The translations under genes and the position numbers were made by a program. From NCBI GenBank assembly GCA_041163765.1, contig JBEAQS010000150.1:1-24021 (forward strand): 24,021 nt of DNA. The letters run 5' to 3'. The DNA is from MAG-120531 sp041163765. GTDB lineage: Bacteria; Bacteroidota; Bacteroidia; Flavobacteriales; Flavobacteriaceae. Numbering within the stretch: position 1 is the first letter of the stretch; every line of letters begins with the position of its first letter. Shown one piece after another: positions 1 to 7,606 of this stretch. The notes beneath the pieces were generated by a model. The model saw only the letters and a program-made list of their open reading frames with translations, was not told the origin of the DNA and made no database searches.

Positions 1-2
1 CT

Positions 3-1064
3 TTAATCCGGAGAGGTAAAATTCAGGCGCACCAAAACGGGAAAATGGTCAGAGTAGGGTAATTCAGTTACTAGGTGGTCATGTACCTCAAAAGCTTGAT
101 CGACCAATACATAATCAATCCTCAGCGGAAGGAAAACAAACCTAAAGGTGCTGCCAAATCCCACTCCTTTTTCAAAAAAGGTATCCTTCATGTCCGTTCT
201 TATGGTGTGGTAGACGGAGGAAAACTGGTTGTTGTTGAAATCCCCTAAAACTATATTGGGGTACGGAGAACGCTCTTTATGCGCAGAAAGCAGTACTGAT
301 TGAGATTCTTGTTTGTCAAATGAGCGCCCAATGCGATCATACAAGACGGCTAATTTTTGGGCCCACTTACTTTTGGTCGTATCTCTAAGTACTTCCTGAT
401 TGGCGCGATTCATTAATTTAAGGGATTGGAAATGCGTGTTATACACACGAACTACCCTATCCGCTAATTCTATATCCGCATAGATAGCTGTATTGGAACT
501 AGAAGGAAAATCGATACGGCCTTTTGATACAATGGGATATTTAGATAATATGGCGACCACGGAACGCTCCTTGTTATCTCGTGAGGAGTAGGTTTGGTAC
601 GGGTATTGTTTAAAGGCGGCTAAAAACTCGGTGTCAAACTCTTGAAAGGCCAATACATCTGCCTGTGAATTTTGAGCAAAAGCTACTATGCTGTCCGCCA
701 AGTATTCCTCTTGGGTCCAACGATATTTGTTTAACAATTTGACATTATAACTCATTACAGTCAAATCGCTTTTGTCGGAATCCGCTAGGCTATTATTCCA
801 TCGGTATACTGGTCCAAATTGCCAATGTGTGAAAAGCAAAATCACGATCGACCACCAGGCCATTGATTTCCAACGAAATAGCCAAAACAACAGAAACAAT
901 GCATGCCCTAGCCATAAAAAGGGCATGGCTAAACTAAAAAACGAGAGGAAATAGTAGCCATCACCAGGCAGAAATGGCGCAAGCTGTGCCACAACGGTTA
1001 TGGCAATCAGCACCAAATGCGCGGCTTTCATCAATGAATTTGTTATTTCACTGGGTTTAAACAT
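3..1064 (-). CDS. Membrane-anchored endonuclease/exonuclease/phosphatase (EEP) family protein
   Basis: The 353-residue product has an N-terminal membrane region with about three hydrophobic segments (roughly residues 17-33, 37-63 and 68-83), followed by an EEP catalytic domain from about residue 100 to the end. Family motifs are visible in order: SYN with N107, QEFD with E142, a conserved-looking NTH with H211, GDFN with D275 and N277, IDYVLVD with D317, and SDH with D339 and H340. The fold covers Mg-dependent phosphodiester hydrolases (nucleases, sphingomyelinases, inositol phosphatases), so the substrate cannot be read from sequence. Topology suggests the catalytic domain follows the last membrane helix on one face of the inner membrane. 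It is the last gene of the leftward mutL-rhomboid cluster, and its ATG overlaps the upstream rhomboid gene by 8 bases, implying translational coupling. The stop codon lies at the window edge, so the gene is complete. Confidence 0.9.
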   Translation of the reverse strand: MFKPSEITNSLMKAAHLVLIAITVVAQLAPFLPGDGYYFLSFFSLAMPFLWLGHALFLLFWLFRWKSMAWWSIVILLFTHWQFGPVYRWNNSLADSDKSDLTVMSYNVKLLNKYRWTQEEYLADSIVAFAQNSQADVLAFQEFDTEFLAAFKQYPYQTYSSRDNKERSVVAILSKYPIVSKGRIDFPSSSNTAIYADIELADRVVRVYNTHFQSLKLMNRANQEVLRDTTKSKWAQKLAVLYDRIGRSFDKQESQSVLLSAHKERSPYPNIVLGDFNNNQFSSVYHTIRTDMKDTFFEKGVGFGSTFRFVFLPLRIDYVLVDQAFEVHDHLVTELPYSDHFPVLVRLNFTSPD

Positions 1065-1908
1065 GATCGGGTCCTTGTTGAAATAAAAAATCTTTTTCTT
1101 CTTGGGTCAAAGAATCGTAACCAGAAGCACTTATCTTATCTAAGATTGAATCTATTTTGCGTTGGTGAGCCACTTGAACACCACTTAACTCCCCGGTAGA
1201 TTTTTTTGCTCCTTTCGATTGATAAACCTTTTTTAAGTGACTTTTTTTGTTTGACGAGGGTCTATTCCAATTGAATAGCGACCACTGTGTTAAGTCTCTA
1301 CCTTGTCTGAGGTTTACCGCATAGATCAGGCCTACTAATGCACCTACAAGATGCGCTAATTGAGCCCCAGAAACATTACTCCACAAACTAAATAGATCAA
1401 TCATTACCAATGCCGCACCTAGGTACTTTAATTTGATCTGACCAAAAAACAAGTGAACGGGAAGATCTGGTTGATAGGCACATACATAGATGATCAATGC
1501 CATAATACCTGCTGAAGCTCCCACCAAATACCCAATAGCTAGTTGAGGAAAAACGATACCTACGAGAAGGTAACTAATGCCTGAAGTTAAGGTTCCTATC
1601 CACCAAATATGCCACCACCTGGCTGAAGAAAATAAATGCAAAAACAATCTGGAAGCACCCGCAACAAAAATCAGGTTACTGATTAAATGTATCGGTTGCA
1701 CATGTACCCACCCGTACGTAAACAGGGTCCAAGGTCTACTCAAAAATTCAGTCCACTGCCTGGGTAAAGCCCAAGTATCTACCGCACTGTTGGCCTCACC
1801 AAATACTAAGTTTTGTACCTGTACCACAAAAAAAACAAGGACCATGAAAACCATCATGCGGCCAGATGAGTCTAGATGAAGCCAAAATCGTTGGACCTGC
1901 TGTTTCAT
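1057..1908 (-). CDS. Rhomboid family intramembrane protease with cytosolic tail
   Basis: This is a polytopic rhomboid-family protein of 283 residues from the ATG at 1908. An in-frame TTG nine bases upstream is possible, but the ATG forms a TGATG stop-start overlap with the preceding rhomboid gene and is preferred. The putative nucleophile is S132 in GASAG (residues 130-134) and the general-base histidine is H186 in AHLVGA. WVHVQPIHLISN (about 67-78) corresponds to the rhomboid loop with His and Asn. The GASAG context differs from the usual GxSG form seen in the neighbouring paralogue. A basic cytosolic tail (about 200-283) follows the last helix and ends in a conserved-looking segment around SGYDSLTQEEKDFLF. 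I recall that tail from Bacteroidota rhomboids, where it is treated as a separate small C-terminal domain. The substrate is unknown. Confidence 0.87.
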   Translation of the reverse strand: MKQQVQRFWLHLDSSGRMMVFMVLVFFVVQVQNLVFGEANSAVDTWALPRQWTEFLSRPWTLFTYGWVHVQPIHLISNLIFVAGASRLFLHLFSSARWWHIWWIGTLTSGISYLLVGIVFPQLAIGYLVGASAGIMALIIYVCAYQPDLPVHLFFGQIKLKYLGAALVMIDLFSLWSNVSGAQLAHLVGALVGLIYAVNLRQGRDLTQWSLFNWNRPSSNKKSHLKKVYQSKGAKKSTGELSGVQVAHQRKIDSILDKISASGYDSLTQEEKDFLFQQGPDHV

Positions 1909-2651
1909 CAATACCAACGATTGCGATCAAAGGAATTTTTCTTCCAATACCAGGCCATCAAAAATCCAAAAAGCGCACCGCCTACATGGGCAAAATGAGC
2001 AATACCAGAGCCAAAAATGCTGTAGCCTGTGATTCCAGAAAAGAGATCAAGTCCTATTAAAATCGGAATAAAATACTTGGCTTTAATAGGAACAGGTACA
2101 AACATCAAGAACAGTTCGCTATTGGGAAATGCCATGCCAAATGCAACCAAAACACCGTAGATCGCACCTGATGCCCCCACAGCAGGAGTTGATATAGCCT
2201 CAATCATAGCCTGAATGGTATCTTGACTAGCTACATCATACCAAGCAGGGCTGAATTGACCCTGACCCAATAACGTGATGACTTGCTGGGCAGCATATCC
2301 ACCAGCTTCCAATGCTTGGATACCGCGATAGAAATAAAAATAGTTAACTCCCGTGTGAATCAGTGCGGCACCAATACCTGCAGACAAATAAAAGAAAAGG
2401 AACTTCTTTCCACCCCACATGTGTTCCAAAGCACCGCCAAAAGCCCAGAGGGCATACATATTAAAGAAAATATGAGATAGCCCTCCATGCATAAACATAT
2501 GGGTAATCACTTGCCAAAATCCAAAGGATGGATGCTCTACAAACCAAAGTGAAAAGAGTCCATACATCACATCACCGTACAGTAAGGTCGCTAGAAAAAA
2601 CAACCCATTAATGATGATTAAATGTTTCACCGTCTCTGTTATAGATCTCAT
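1908..2651 (-). CDS. Rhomboid family intramembrane serine protease
   Basis: This 247-residue polytopic membrane protein carries the canonical rhomboid signature. S161 sits in GASGAIYG (159-166), and H222 sits in the last helix in AHVGGALFG. The first-loop/second-helix motif is HMFMHGGLSHIFFNM (51-65). Rhomboids cleave substrates within the membrane using a Ser-His dyad. About 55 residues between the early helices and the GxSG helix form a loop rich in Gln, Ala and Gly. The gene overlaps mutL by 4 bases (ATGA) at its start and the second rhomboid by one base at its end, so it sits in the middle of a coupled operon. Unlike its neighbour it lacks the long basic C-terminal tail and ends shortly after the final helix. 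All motif residues are intact, so it is probably the active enzyme of the pair. Confidence 0.92.
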   Translation of the reverse strand: MRSITETVKHLIIINGLFFLATLLYGDVMYGLFSLWFVEHPSFGFWQVITHMFMHGGLSHIFFNMYALWAFGGALEHMWGGKKFLFFYLSAGIGAALIHTGVNYFYFYRGIQALEAGGYAAQQVITLLGQGQFSPAWYDVASQDTIQAMIEAISTPAVGASGAIYGVLVAFGMAFPNSELFLMFVPVPIKAKYFIPILIGLDLFSGITGYSIFGSGIAHFAHVGGALFGFLMAWYWKKNSFDRNRWY

Positions 2652-4456
2652 AAACTGAATTTTTTAAGGAGTTCTTCCGCAGTGATCGAAACAATAACTG
2701 GTTTGCGATCGGGACTAAATTCCGGTTCTTTACATGAAAATAAATCATTGATTAAGCCCAACTGCTCCTCTACAGTTAAAAATTTTCCGGTGTTTATGGC
2801 CATTGATTTCGACATCAACTGTGCCATCCGATCCACAGTAGAAAACCCTGTATGCTCTATAGATTCCAAATCATCTACCAGCTGAATCAATACATGTGCA
2901 GCATCTTGTGGCAGCACATCCATAGGAATGCCCAGTACCTGATCTATCGACTGTTCATCGAATTCAAATCCAATCGCTTGAAGATCTCCACGCATAGAGG
3001 CCAATATAGATTGCTGAGCGATACTCAGCCCCAATGTGAGTGGGAACAAAAGTGTTTGACTTCCCGCTTTTTCCATGGTCATTTGAGCCAATAATCGCTC
3101 GTATACGATGCGTTGATGAGCCCTTGACTGATGGATGACAAGCAACGCCGATTGGTGTTTGGTAACGATATACTTTTTTTCCCACTGAAAACTGGTAAAT
3201 GCTGTTTTGGTTTCTTGTTCCCAACCTTCAAGGGATGTTTGTTGGGATTCAAAATGAGCCATCGTCTGTCGGTGGGGATCATCTCCTAGACTGTACAGTG
3301 TTTCCCATTGTGTCTGGCTAGGTTTTGATTTATAGGCCGGAGTATGTTCGTTAAAAGGATTGAAATTCCTATCCACCTCAATCTTGGGATAAACTGGGTT
3401 TTTAGACTGATAGGCATAAGGCGTATCTAAATTTGGATCCTTGTCAAAATCTAAAATAGGAGCTACTTGAAATTGACCTAGACTGTGTTTCACCGCGGAC
3501 CTTAAAATAGCGTAAATACCTTGTTCATCATCAAATTTTACTTCTGTTTTAGTCGGGTGGATATTGACATCTAATCGTGCCGGATCGACTTGAAGATAAA
3601 TAAAGTATCCTGGATGTACTCCTGGGTTAACTAGTCCTTCAAAGGCTTGAAGCACAGCGTGGTGAAGAAAACCGCTTTTGATGAATCGATCATTCACAAA
3701 AAAATACTGCATCCCCCGCGACTTTTTAGCCATATCGGGCTTTAAGATAAATCCAGAAATCCCCACCAAAGGGGTCTGCTCGGAAATAGGCACTAATTTT
3801 TCCGCATACTTCTGTCCAAAAACCTGGGTAATTCTCTGCTTAATAGGTGCTTGGGGCAATTGAAACAATACCTCAGAGTTGTGATGTAACACAAAAGAAA
3901 TTTCAGGATGCACCAACACTAATCGGTGAAACTCATCCAAACAGTGTTTCAATTCAACGGTAGCTGACTTTAAAAATTGCCTGCGCGCAGGTATGTTATA
4001 GAACAGATGCTGAACAGTGACGATGGTTCCTTGGGAACTAGGTGTCAGCTGTATTTCCATGGAGCTGCTGCCTTGAACCGACAGCACGTATCCTTCTTCA
4101 GCCTCAACGGTTTTACTCTGTATGCGCAATTGAGCAATCGAGGCGATCGAAGCCAATGCTTCACCCCTAAAACCCTTGGTTTGCAGGCGAAACAAATCCT
4201 CGGCTGATGTCAATTTTGAGGTAGCATGACGCTCAATAGATAGCGGAAGATCTTCTCGATCAATACCTTGACCGTTATCAACCACCTGGATCAACTGTTT
4301 ACCTCCGTCACCCAAAAATACTTCTATCTTATCCGCTCCAGAATCCACCGCGTTCTCCAATAGTTCCTTAAGCGCCGAACTAGGGCGCTGAACAACTTCT
4401 CCTGCGGCAATCTGATTAGCTACGTGAGCCTCAAGGCGTTTGATGATTTTACCCAT
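2648..4456 (-). CDS. mutL: DNA mismatch repair protein MutL
   Basis: MutL links MutS mismatch recognition to downstream strand processing. The 602-residue product shows the N-terminal GHKL ATPase: LLENAVDSGAD with catalytic E34, DNGQGI at 60-65, RHATSK at 76-81 and GFRGEAL at 95-101. The transducer domain carries NIHPTKTEVKF (298-308). A low-complexity linker spans about 335-425 and the C-terminal dimerisation domain about 425-602. Where endonuclease-type MutL proteins carry DQHA(x)2E, this protein reads HQSRAHQ (442-448, bases 3113-3133), lacking the metal-binding Asp and Glu. The late motif corresponding to the C-terminal metal site reads SPDRKP. Nicking activity is therefore doubtful. The start ATG overlaps the TAA of the upstream small gene by one base (TAATG), and the stop overlaps the downstream rhomboid gene by four. 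Confidence 0.97.
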   Translation of the reverse strand: MGKIIKRLEAHVANQIAAGEVVQRPSSALKELLENAVDSGADKIEVFLGDGGKQLIQVVDNGQGIDREDLPLSIERHATSKLTSAEDLFRLQTKGFRGEALASIASIAQLRIQSKTVEAEEGYVLSVQGSSSMEIQLTPSSQGTIVTVQHLFYNIPARRQFLKSATVELKHCLDEFHRLVLVHPEISFVLHHNSEVLFQLPQAPIKQRITQVFGQKYAEKLVPISEQTPLVGISGFILKPDMAKKSRGMQYFFVNDRFIKSGFLHHAVLQAFEGLVNPGVHPGYFIYLQVDPARLDVNIHPTKTEVKFDDEQGIYAILRSAVKHSLGQFQVAPILDFDKDPNLDTPYAYQSKNPVYPKIEVDRNFNPFNEHTPAYKSKPSQTQWETLYSLGDDPHRQTMAHFESQQTSLEGWEQETKTAFTSFQWEKKYIVTKHQSALLVIHQSRAHQRIVYERLLAQMTMEKAGSQTLLFPLTLGLSIAQQSILASMRGDLQAIGFEFDEQSIDQVLGIPMDVLPQDAAHVLIQLVDDLESIEHTGFSTVDRMAQLMSKSMAINTGKFLTVEEQLGLINDLFSCKEPEFSPDRKPVIVSITAEELLKKFSL

Positions 4457-4758
4457 TATACCACCCAGTTAAGCACTCCAGTCTTGACGAGCGCTAAAAA
4501 AAACAACACCAAGAAAACGAATATAAAGAACAATCTAGTCCTTCGGTTTTTGCTTTCAGTCTGGCTTTTTTGAGCGCGCCAATCAGCGCGAAAAGACCTT
4601 CTACCAGAGGCTCTAGAGGACAAACCGGCTTGAGGCAGATCAGCAGCTTCTTGTTTTTTTACCAACAATTCCAAACGCTCTTTCCTCGGGTTGTAATACC
4701 TAGGGGTATAAGAAAACGACTTGTTTTTGTTTTGTTTAAATAGCGTAGGTAGTTTCAT
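4456..4758 (-). CDS. Small single-pass membrane protein (FYTPRY family, often labelled 'riboflavin synthase subunit beta')
   Basis: The 100-residue protein from the ATG at 4758 has a basic, Ser/Arg-rich N-terminal half with the segment FSYTPRYYNP near residues 15-24. One strongly hydrophobic helix lies at about 75-94, near the C-terminus. A TTG nine bases upstream also opens the frame, but the ATG is more plausible. I recall a Flavobacteriia family with this YTPRYY motif and terminal helix that annotation pipelines call 'riboflavin synthase subunit beta'. The name seems to come only from its place beside ribH, since nothing here resembles lumazine or riboflavin synthase. The product probably anchors in the membrane with the basic segment in the cytoplasm. 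The function is unknown. It is separated from ribH by a strong terminator but coupled to mutL by TAATG. Confidence 0.8.
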   Translation of the reverse strand: MKLPTLFKQNKNKSFSYTPRYYNPRKERLELLVKKQEAADLPQAGLSSRASGRRSFRADWRAQKSQTESKNRRTRLFFIFVFLVLFFLALVKTGVLNWVV

Positions 4759-4769
4759 GAGAATCAACT

Positions 4770-4810
4770 TAATCCAAAAATAAACAAAAACCCAGGATGG
4801 ACCTGGGTTT
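4770..4810 (-). terminator. Rho-independent terminator after ribH
   Basis: On the leftward strand a perfect 9-bp stem (AAACCCAGG pairing with CCTGGGTTT, 4788-4810) with a 5-base loop is followed by a run reading TTTTTGTTTATTTTTGG. The orientation of the T-tract assigns it to the ribH transcript, whose stop codon is at 4840. It lies between ribH and the next co-directional gene, so transcription into mutL needs either read-through or a separate promoter. Confidence 0.85.
4775..4782 (-). promoter_or_regulatory. Candidate -7 element (TATTTTTG) for the small gene-mutL unit
   Basis: The leftward strand reads TATTTTTG, an exact match to the Bacteroidota -7 consensus TAnnTTTG, 16 bases before the ATG at 4758. 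It lies inside the T-rich tail of the terminator at 4770-4810. No -33 TTG is visible at the usual distance, because that position falls in the hairpin. The same octamer is present in the promoter at 6103-6132. It may be chance within a T-run. Confidence 0.35.
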
Positions 4811-4839
4811 ACTTTGCTAAGTTATTTACAAAAATACGG

Positions 4840-5316
4840 TTATAATGCCGCCATTTTTACAGCAGCTACCGCTGCTTCAACCCCTTTGTTTCCGTGTATA
4901 CCTCCTGAACGATCAATAGCTTGTTGGAGATTGTTGTCCGTCAACACACAAAATATGACCGGAACATCTTGGTCTGTATTGAGATTCATAATCCCTTGAG
5001 CGGTGGATTGACAAATGAAATCAAAATGTTTTGTTTCCCCTTGGATGACACTTCCAATAGCAATAACCGCGGAGAGTTGATGGCGATCAATCAATTTTTT
5101 GCATGCGTGTGGTAATTCAAAGGCACCTGGTACGCGGTATGTGTAGATATTGTCAGAAACAACGCCCAGAGCAGAAAGTGTATCTACTGCTCCACGATAC
5201 AAGTTATCGGTGATTTGGCTATTCCACTCGGCTACAGCAATCCCTACACGCATGTGCTCACCAGAGGGGAGACTTGATGCGTCAAAGAAAGATAAATCAG
5301 TCCCTGAAGTTGCCAT
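4840..5316 (-). CDS. ribH: 6,7-dimethyl-8-ribityllumazine synthase
   Basis: RibH condenses 5-amino-6-ribitylaminouracil with 3,4-dihydroxy-2-butanone 4-phosphate, the penultimate step of riboflavin synthesis, in the cytosol as a pentameric or icosahedral assembly. The 158-residue product has the expected length. Family landmarks are AEWN at 29-32 (W31 stacking on the pyrimidine), VPGAFELP at 62-69, GSVIQGETKHFDF at 88-100 with catalytic H97, and AIDRSGG at 133-139 followed by GNKGVEAA. The ATG overlaps the stop of the upstream TPR gene by one base (TAATG), so the two are likely translated together. No other riboflavin gene is nearby, so the rest of the pathway must lie elsewhere. A strong terminator follows. 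Confidence 0.96.
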   Translation of the reverse strand: MATSGTDLSFFDASSLPSGEHMRVGIAVAEWNSQITDNLYRGAVDTLSALGVVSDNIYTYRVPGAFELPHACKKLIDRHQLSAVIAIGSVIQGETKHFDFICQSTAQGIMNLNTDQDVPVIFCVLTDNNLQQAIDRSGGIHGNKGVEAAVAAVKMAAL

Positions 5317-6083
5317 TATTCTTCCGCCTGTAAACTGCCCAATAAGGCATCTACTGAGCTCGCCTCTACGGCATTAGGGTATAGGTCGGAAACAGTCTTG
5401 AAATACTCTACAGCACTTCCCGTCTGGCCTAATTCCTGGGCCAATACACCCGCTTTAAACCAAAAACGAGGAGCAGAAAATTCATTGTTGCTGTGCGAAG
5501 CTGCGGCGACATAAGACTTTAAACCAGCCTCCTTATCTCCAAGCTCGGATTGAGCATCCCCAAGGGCGCCTAATGCTAAGGCTTGCATCAATGCATCATC
5601 TGTTTTGAAACCAGACAAATAAGTAACCGCCTGTTCAAATTGACCTAAATGAAGATAGGAAAGTCCTGCACCATAAGCAGCTAAATCCGCTGCTTTCGTG
5701 CCAGCGTACTGTTCAGCAATTTCAACAAAACCGTATTTGCCTTCTGCACCTTCCAGGGCAAGTGTAAAAAGAGAGTCCTGTGATTGCTGCGAAATCAGTG
5801 CTTGATCAAAATAACGTTGTGCGTAGTACAATTCGTTAGACGCCTCGCGCTCTAGAGGCTTTTGTACCCATTGTTGGTACCCCAAGTAACCTAAAACGCC
5901 CAGGGCAATTGCGGCAATGACCCCTAGAATAATGTTTTGATTTTGGGATACCCAAGCCTCAGATTTGGAAGCGCTTTCGTCTAATGAGGAAAAAACCTCT
6001 GCTGTAGTGCTCGATTCTTGAGTTACTTCCTCTATTTCTTCTTGGGCTTTTGGTTTATAGCCTCTTTTTTGATATGTAGCCAT
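5316..6083 (-). CDS. Membrane-anchored tetratricopeptide repeat protein
   Basis: The 255-residue protein has a charged, Glu/Ser/Thr-rich N-terminal segment (1-48), one hydrophobic helix (about 51-69), and then helical TPR-like repeats to the C-terminus. Examples are the stretches around LAAYGAGLSYLHLGQFEQAV, ALALGALGDAQSELGDKEAG and RFWFKAGVLAQELGQTGSAV. The arrangement resembles YfgM-like and other single-pass TPR proteins of the Bacteroidota that act as scaffolds outside the cytoplasmic membrane, but the partner is unknown. It is first in the leftward cluster, directly upstream of ribH with a one-base overlap. It is preceded by a good -33/-7 promoter match and divergent from recF. I recall the order TPR protein, ribH, small membrane protein, mutL from other Flavobacteriia. 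Assignment to the TPR class is firm and the role is not. Confidence 0.85.
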   Translation of the reverse strand: MATYQKRGYKPKAQEEIEEVTQESSTTAEVFSSLDESASKSEAWVSQNQNIILGVIAAIALGVLGYLGYQQWVQKPLEREASNELYYAQRYFDQALISQQSQDSLFTLALEGAEGKYGFVEIAEQYAGTKAADLAAYGAGLSYLHLGQFEQAVTYLSGFKTDDALMQALALGALGDAQSELGDKEAGLKSYVAAASHSNNEFSAPRFWFKAGVLAQELGQTGSAVEYFKTVSDLYPNAVEASSVDALLGSLQAEE

Positions 6084-6102
6084 CTATATGAGATTTAGAG
6101 GG

Positions 6103-6132
6103 CAAAAATAAAGTTTTTATCCAAACCCAAAA
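6103..6132 (-). promoter_or_regulatory. Bacteroidota-type promoter for the TPR-ribH unit
   Basis: On the leftward strand TTTTG (6132-6128) is followed after 17 bases by TATTTTTG (6110-6103). This fits the TTG-N(17-23)-TAnnTTTG promoter form of the group. The -7 element ends 19 bases before the ATG at 6083, giving a short leader. Confidence 0.6.
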
Positions 6133-6202
6133 GGGTATTCTTTCGTTTATTTTCAATAATTTGCAAACCCCAAAAAAAGCGATTTTCGCCTATAAACTCT
6201 CT

Positions 6203-7285
6203 ATGTTTCTCAAACACCTGACACTGGTTAACTACAAAAATTTTATAGAGAAATCGATTGATTTTGGCGCTAAAATCAATTGTGTGGTTGGACCTAATGG
6301 CCAAGGAAAAACTAATGTTCTTGACGCTATTTACCATTTGGCCCTAGGCAAAAGCTACTTTAATCCTCAGTCATCACAAAATATTAGACACGATCAAGAC
6401 TTTTTTTTGATCCAAGGACTCTTTGATAAAGAAGGTCAAGAGGAGACTGTTGTGTGCAGCCTAAAAATTGGATCCAAGAAGGTGATCAAACGCAACGGTA
6501 AACTATATGAGAAACTGGCAGACCATATCGGTGTACTCCCATTGGTTATGATTTCACCTGCTGATCGAGATCTGATCGTGGAAGGCAGTGAAGTGCGCAG
6601 AAAATTAATCGATGGAATCATTGCTCAATCAGACAACCATTACTTGAACTTGCTTTTAAGCTATAACCAAACACTCTCACAGCGCAATGCGCTACTCAAA
6701 TACTTTGCCCTTAACCACACATTTGACCGGGAAACACTCAGTGTGTACGACGCGCAGTTGCGTGATTATGGCCTACCGATTTACCGCAAAAGAAGCGCCT
6801 TTCTTGAAGAATTTATTCCGTTGTTTGAACAGCAGTATCAACAAATCAGTCAAGGAAAAGAATCCGTAAGCATTCAGTACCAAAGCCAACTTCACCTGGG
6901 AGACTACGGGGCACAGCTGACTGAATGTCTCTCTAAAGACCGAGCGATACAGTACACTAGTTGCGGTATCCACAAAGATGACTTGTCGTTTGAAATTGAC
7001 GGCCACCCTATCAAAAAATTTGGCAGCCAGGGTCAGCAAAAATCATTTTTGATCGCATTGAAATTGGCGCAGTTTTCCTTTATACAAAAACATACCCAGA
7101 CGCAACCCATACTGTTATTGGACGATATATTTGACAAATTAGATGACCAACGAGTCGCTCAACTGGTAGATTTAGTCAATCAAAACCGATTTGGGCAACT
7201 ATTCATCAGCGATACTAATTTTGAACGAACTGAAAAGATTGTTCAAGCTACCGGGCAAGGATACACCATGATTGAACTGCCATGA
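6203..7285 (+). CDS. recF: DNA replication and repair protein RecF
   Basis: RecF is an SMC-like ATPase that, with RecO and RecR, loads RecA on gapped DNA. From the ATG at 6203 the protein has 360 residues and begins MFLKHLTLVNYKNF, the typical RecF opening. A TTG-initiated extension from 6161 would add 14 atypical residues and is rejected. The Walker A motif is GPNGQGKT (30-37), the signature FGSQGQQ (273-279) and the Walker B ILLLDDIFDKLD (303-314), with a D-loop-like segment after it. It is divergent from the TPR-ribH unit and overlaps the following DUF721 gene by four bases. In many proteobacteria recF sits with dnaA and dnaN, but here it does not. The upstream 119-base gap has only a one-base-short -7-like sequence (TAATTTG at 6157-6163). 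Confidence 0.96.
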   Translation: MFLKHLTLVNYKNFIEKSIDFGAKINCVVGPNGQGKTNVLDAIYHLALGKSYFNPQSSQNIRHDQDFFLIQGLFDKEGQEETVVCSLKIGSKKVIKRNGKLYEKLADHIGVLPLVMISPADRDLIVEGSEVRRKLIDGIIAQSDNHYLNLLLSYNQTLSQRNALLKYFALNHTFDRETLSVYDAQLRDYGLPIYRKRSAFLEEFIPLFEQQYQQISQGKESVSIQYQSQLHLGDYGAQLTECLSKDRAIQYTSCGIHKDDLSFEIDGHPIKKFGSQGQQKSFLIALKLAQFSFIQKHTQTQPILLLDDIFDKLDDQRVAQLVDLVNQNRFGQLFISDTNFERTEKIVQATGQGYTMIELP

Positions 7286-7575
7286 AAAGAAACCATGAGC
7301 CAAAAAAAATACAAGATCTAGTCAATCAGTTTATAGAACAAAATGAGTTGACCAGTGGACTTGATGCCGTAAACGTTCAAGATTTATGGAGTGAACTTAT
7401 GGGGCCGGGAGTGATGAGTTACACCCAGAGTATCGCCCTGCGTGGCTCAACATTAACGGTAGTACTCACTTCCTCTGTTTTGCGCAGTGAGCTAAGCATG
7501 GGGAAACAAAAAATCATCTCCATGATGAATGAAGGCCTAGGAAAAAATCTCATCGAACATATGTACCTTCGATAA
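7282..7575 (+). CDS. DUF721 (DciA-like) domain protein
   Basis: The small 97-residue protein overlaps recF by four bases (ATGA). The first 35 residues are helical and charged, followed by an alpha/beta core containing LWSELMGPGVMSYTQSIALR and ending LIEHMYLR. That layout, with a Trp-containing helix followed by strands reading 'LTVVLTSSVLRSELS', is the DUF721 pattern. DUF721 proteins include DciA, an ancestral loader or partner of the replicative helicase DnaB. Whether short Bacteroidota members do this job is not shown by sequence. Coupling to recF supports a role with DNA. It ends 31 bases before the convergent ndk stop, and I see no convincing terminator in that gap. Confidence 0.8.
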   Translation: MKRNHEPKKIQDLVNQFIEQNELTSGLDAVNVQDLWSELMGPGVMSYTQSIALRGSTLTVVLTSSVLRSELSMGKQKIISMMNEGLGKNLIEHMYLR

Positions 7576-7606
7576 GTTAATCAGCTAGGCCTTTATTGGA
7601 TGGACA

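Noticed and set aside
6157..6163. TAATTTG as the recF -7 element
   Set aside because: One base is missing between TA and TTTG and no -33 element is convincing.
6161..6202. Upstream TTG extension of recF
   Set aside because: It adds 14 residues that do not resemble RecF. The family begins at the MFLKHLTLVNY segment, encoded from ATG 6203.
7576..7606. Possible shared terminator between the DUF721 gene and ndk
   Set aside because: The only symmetric element is the short AGGCCT palindrome. There is no stem with a T-run on either strand.
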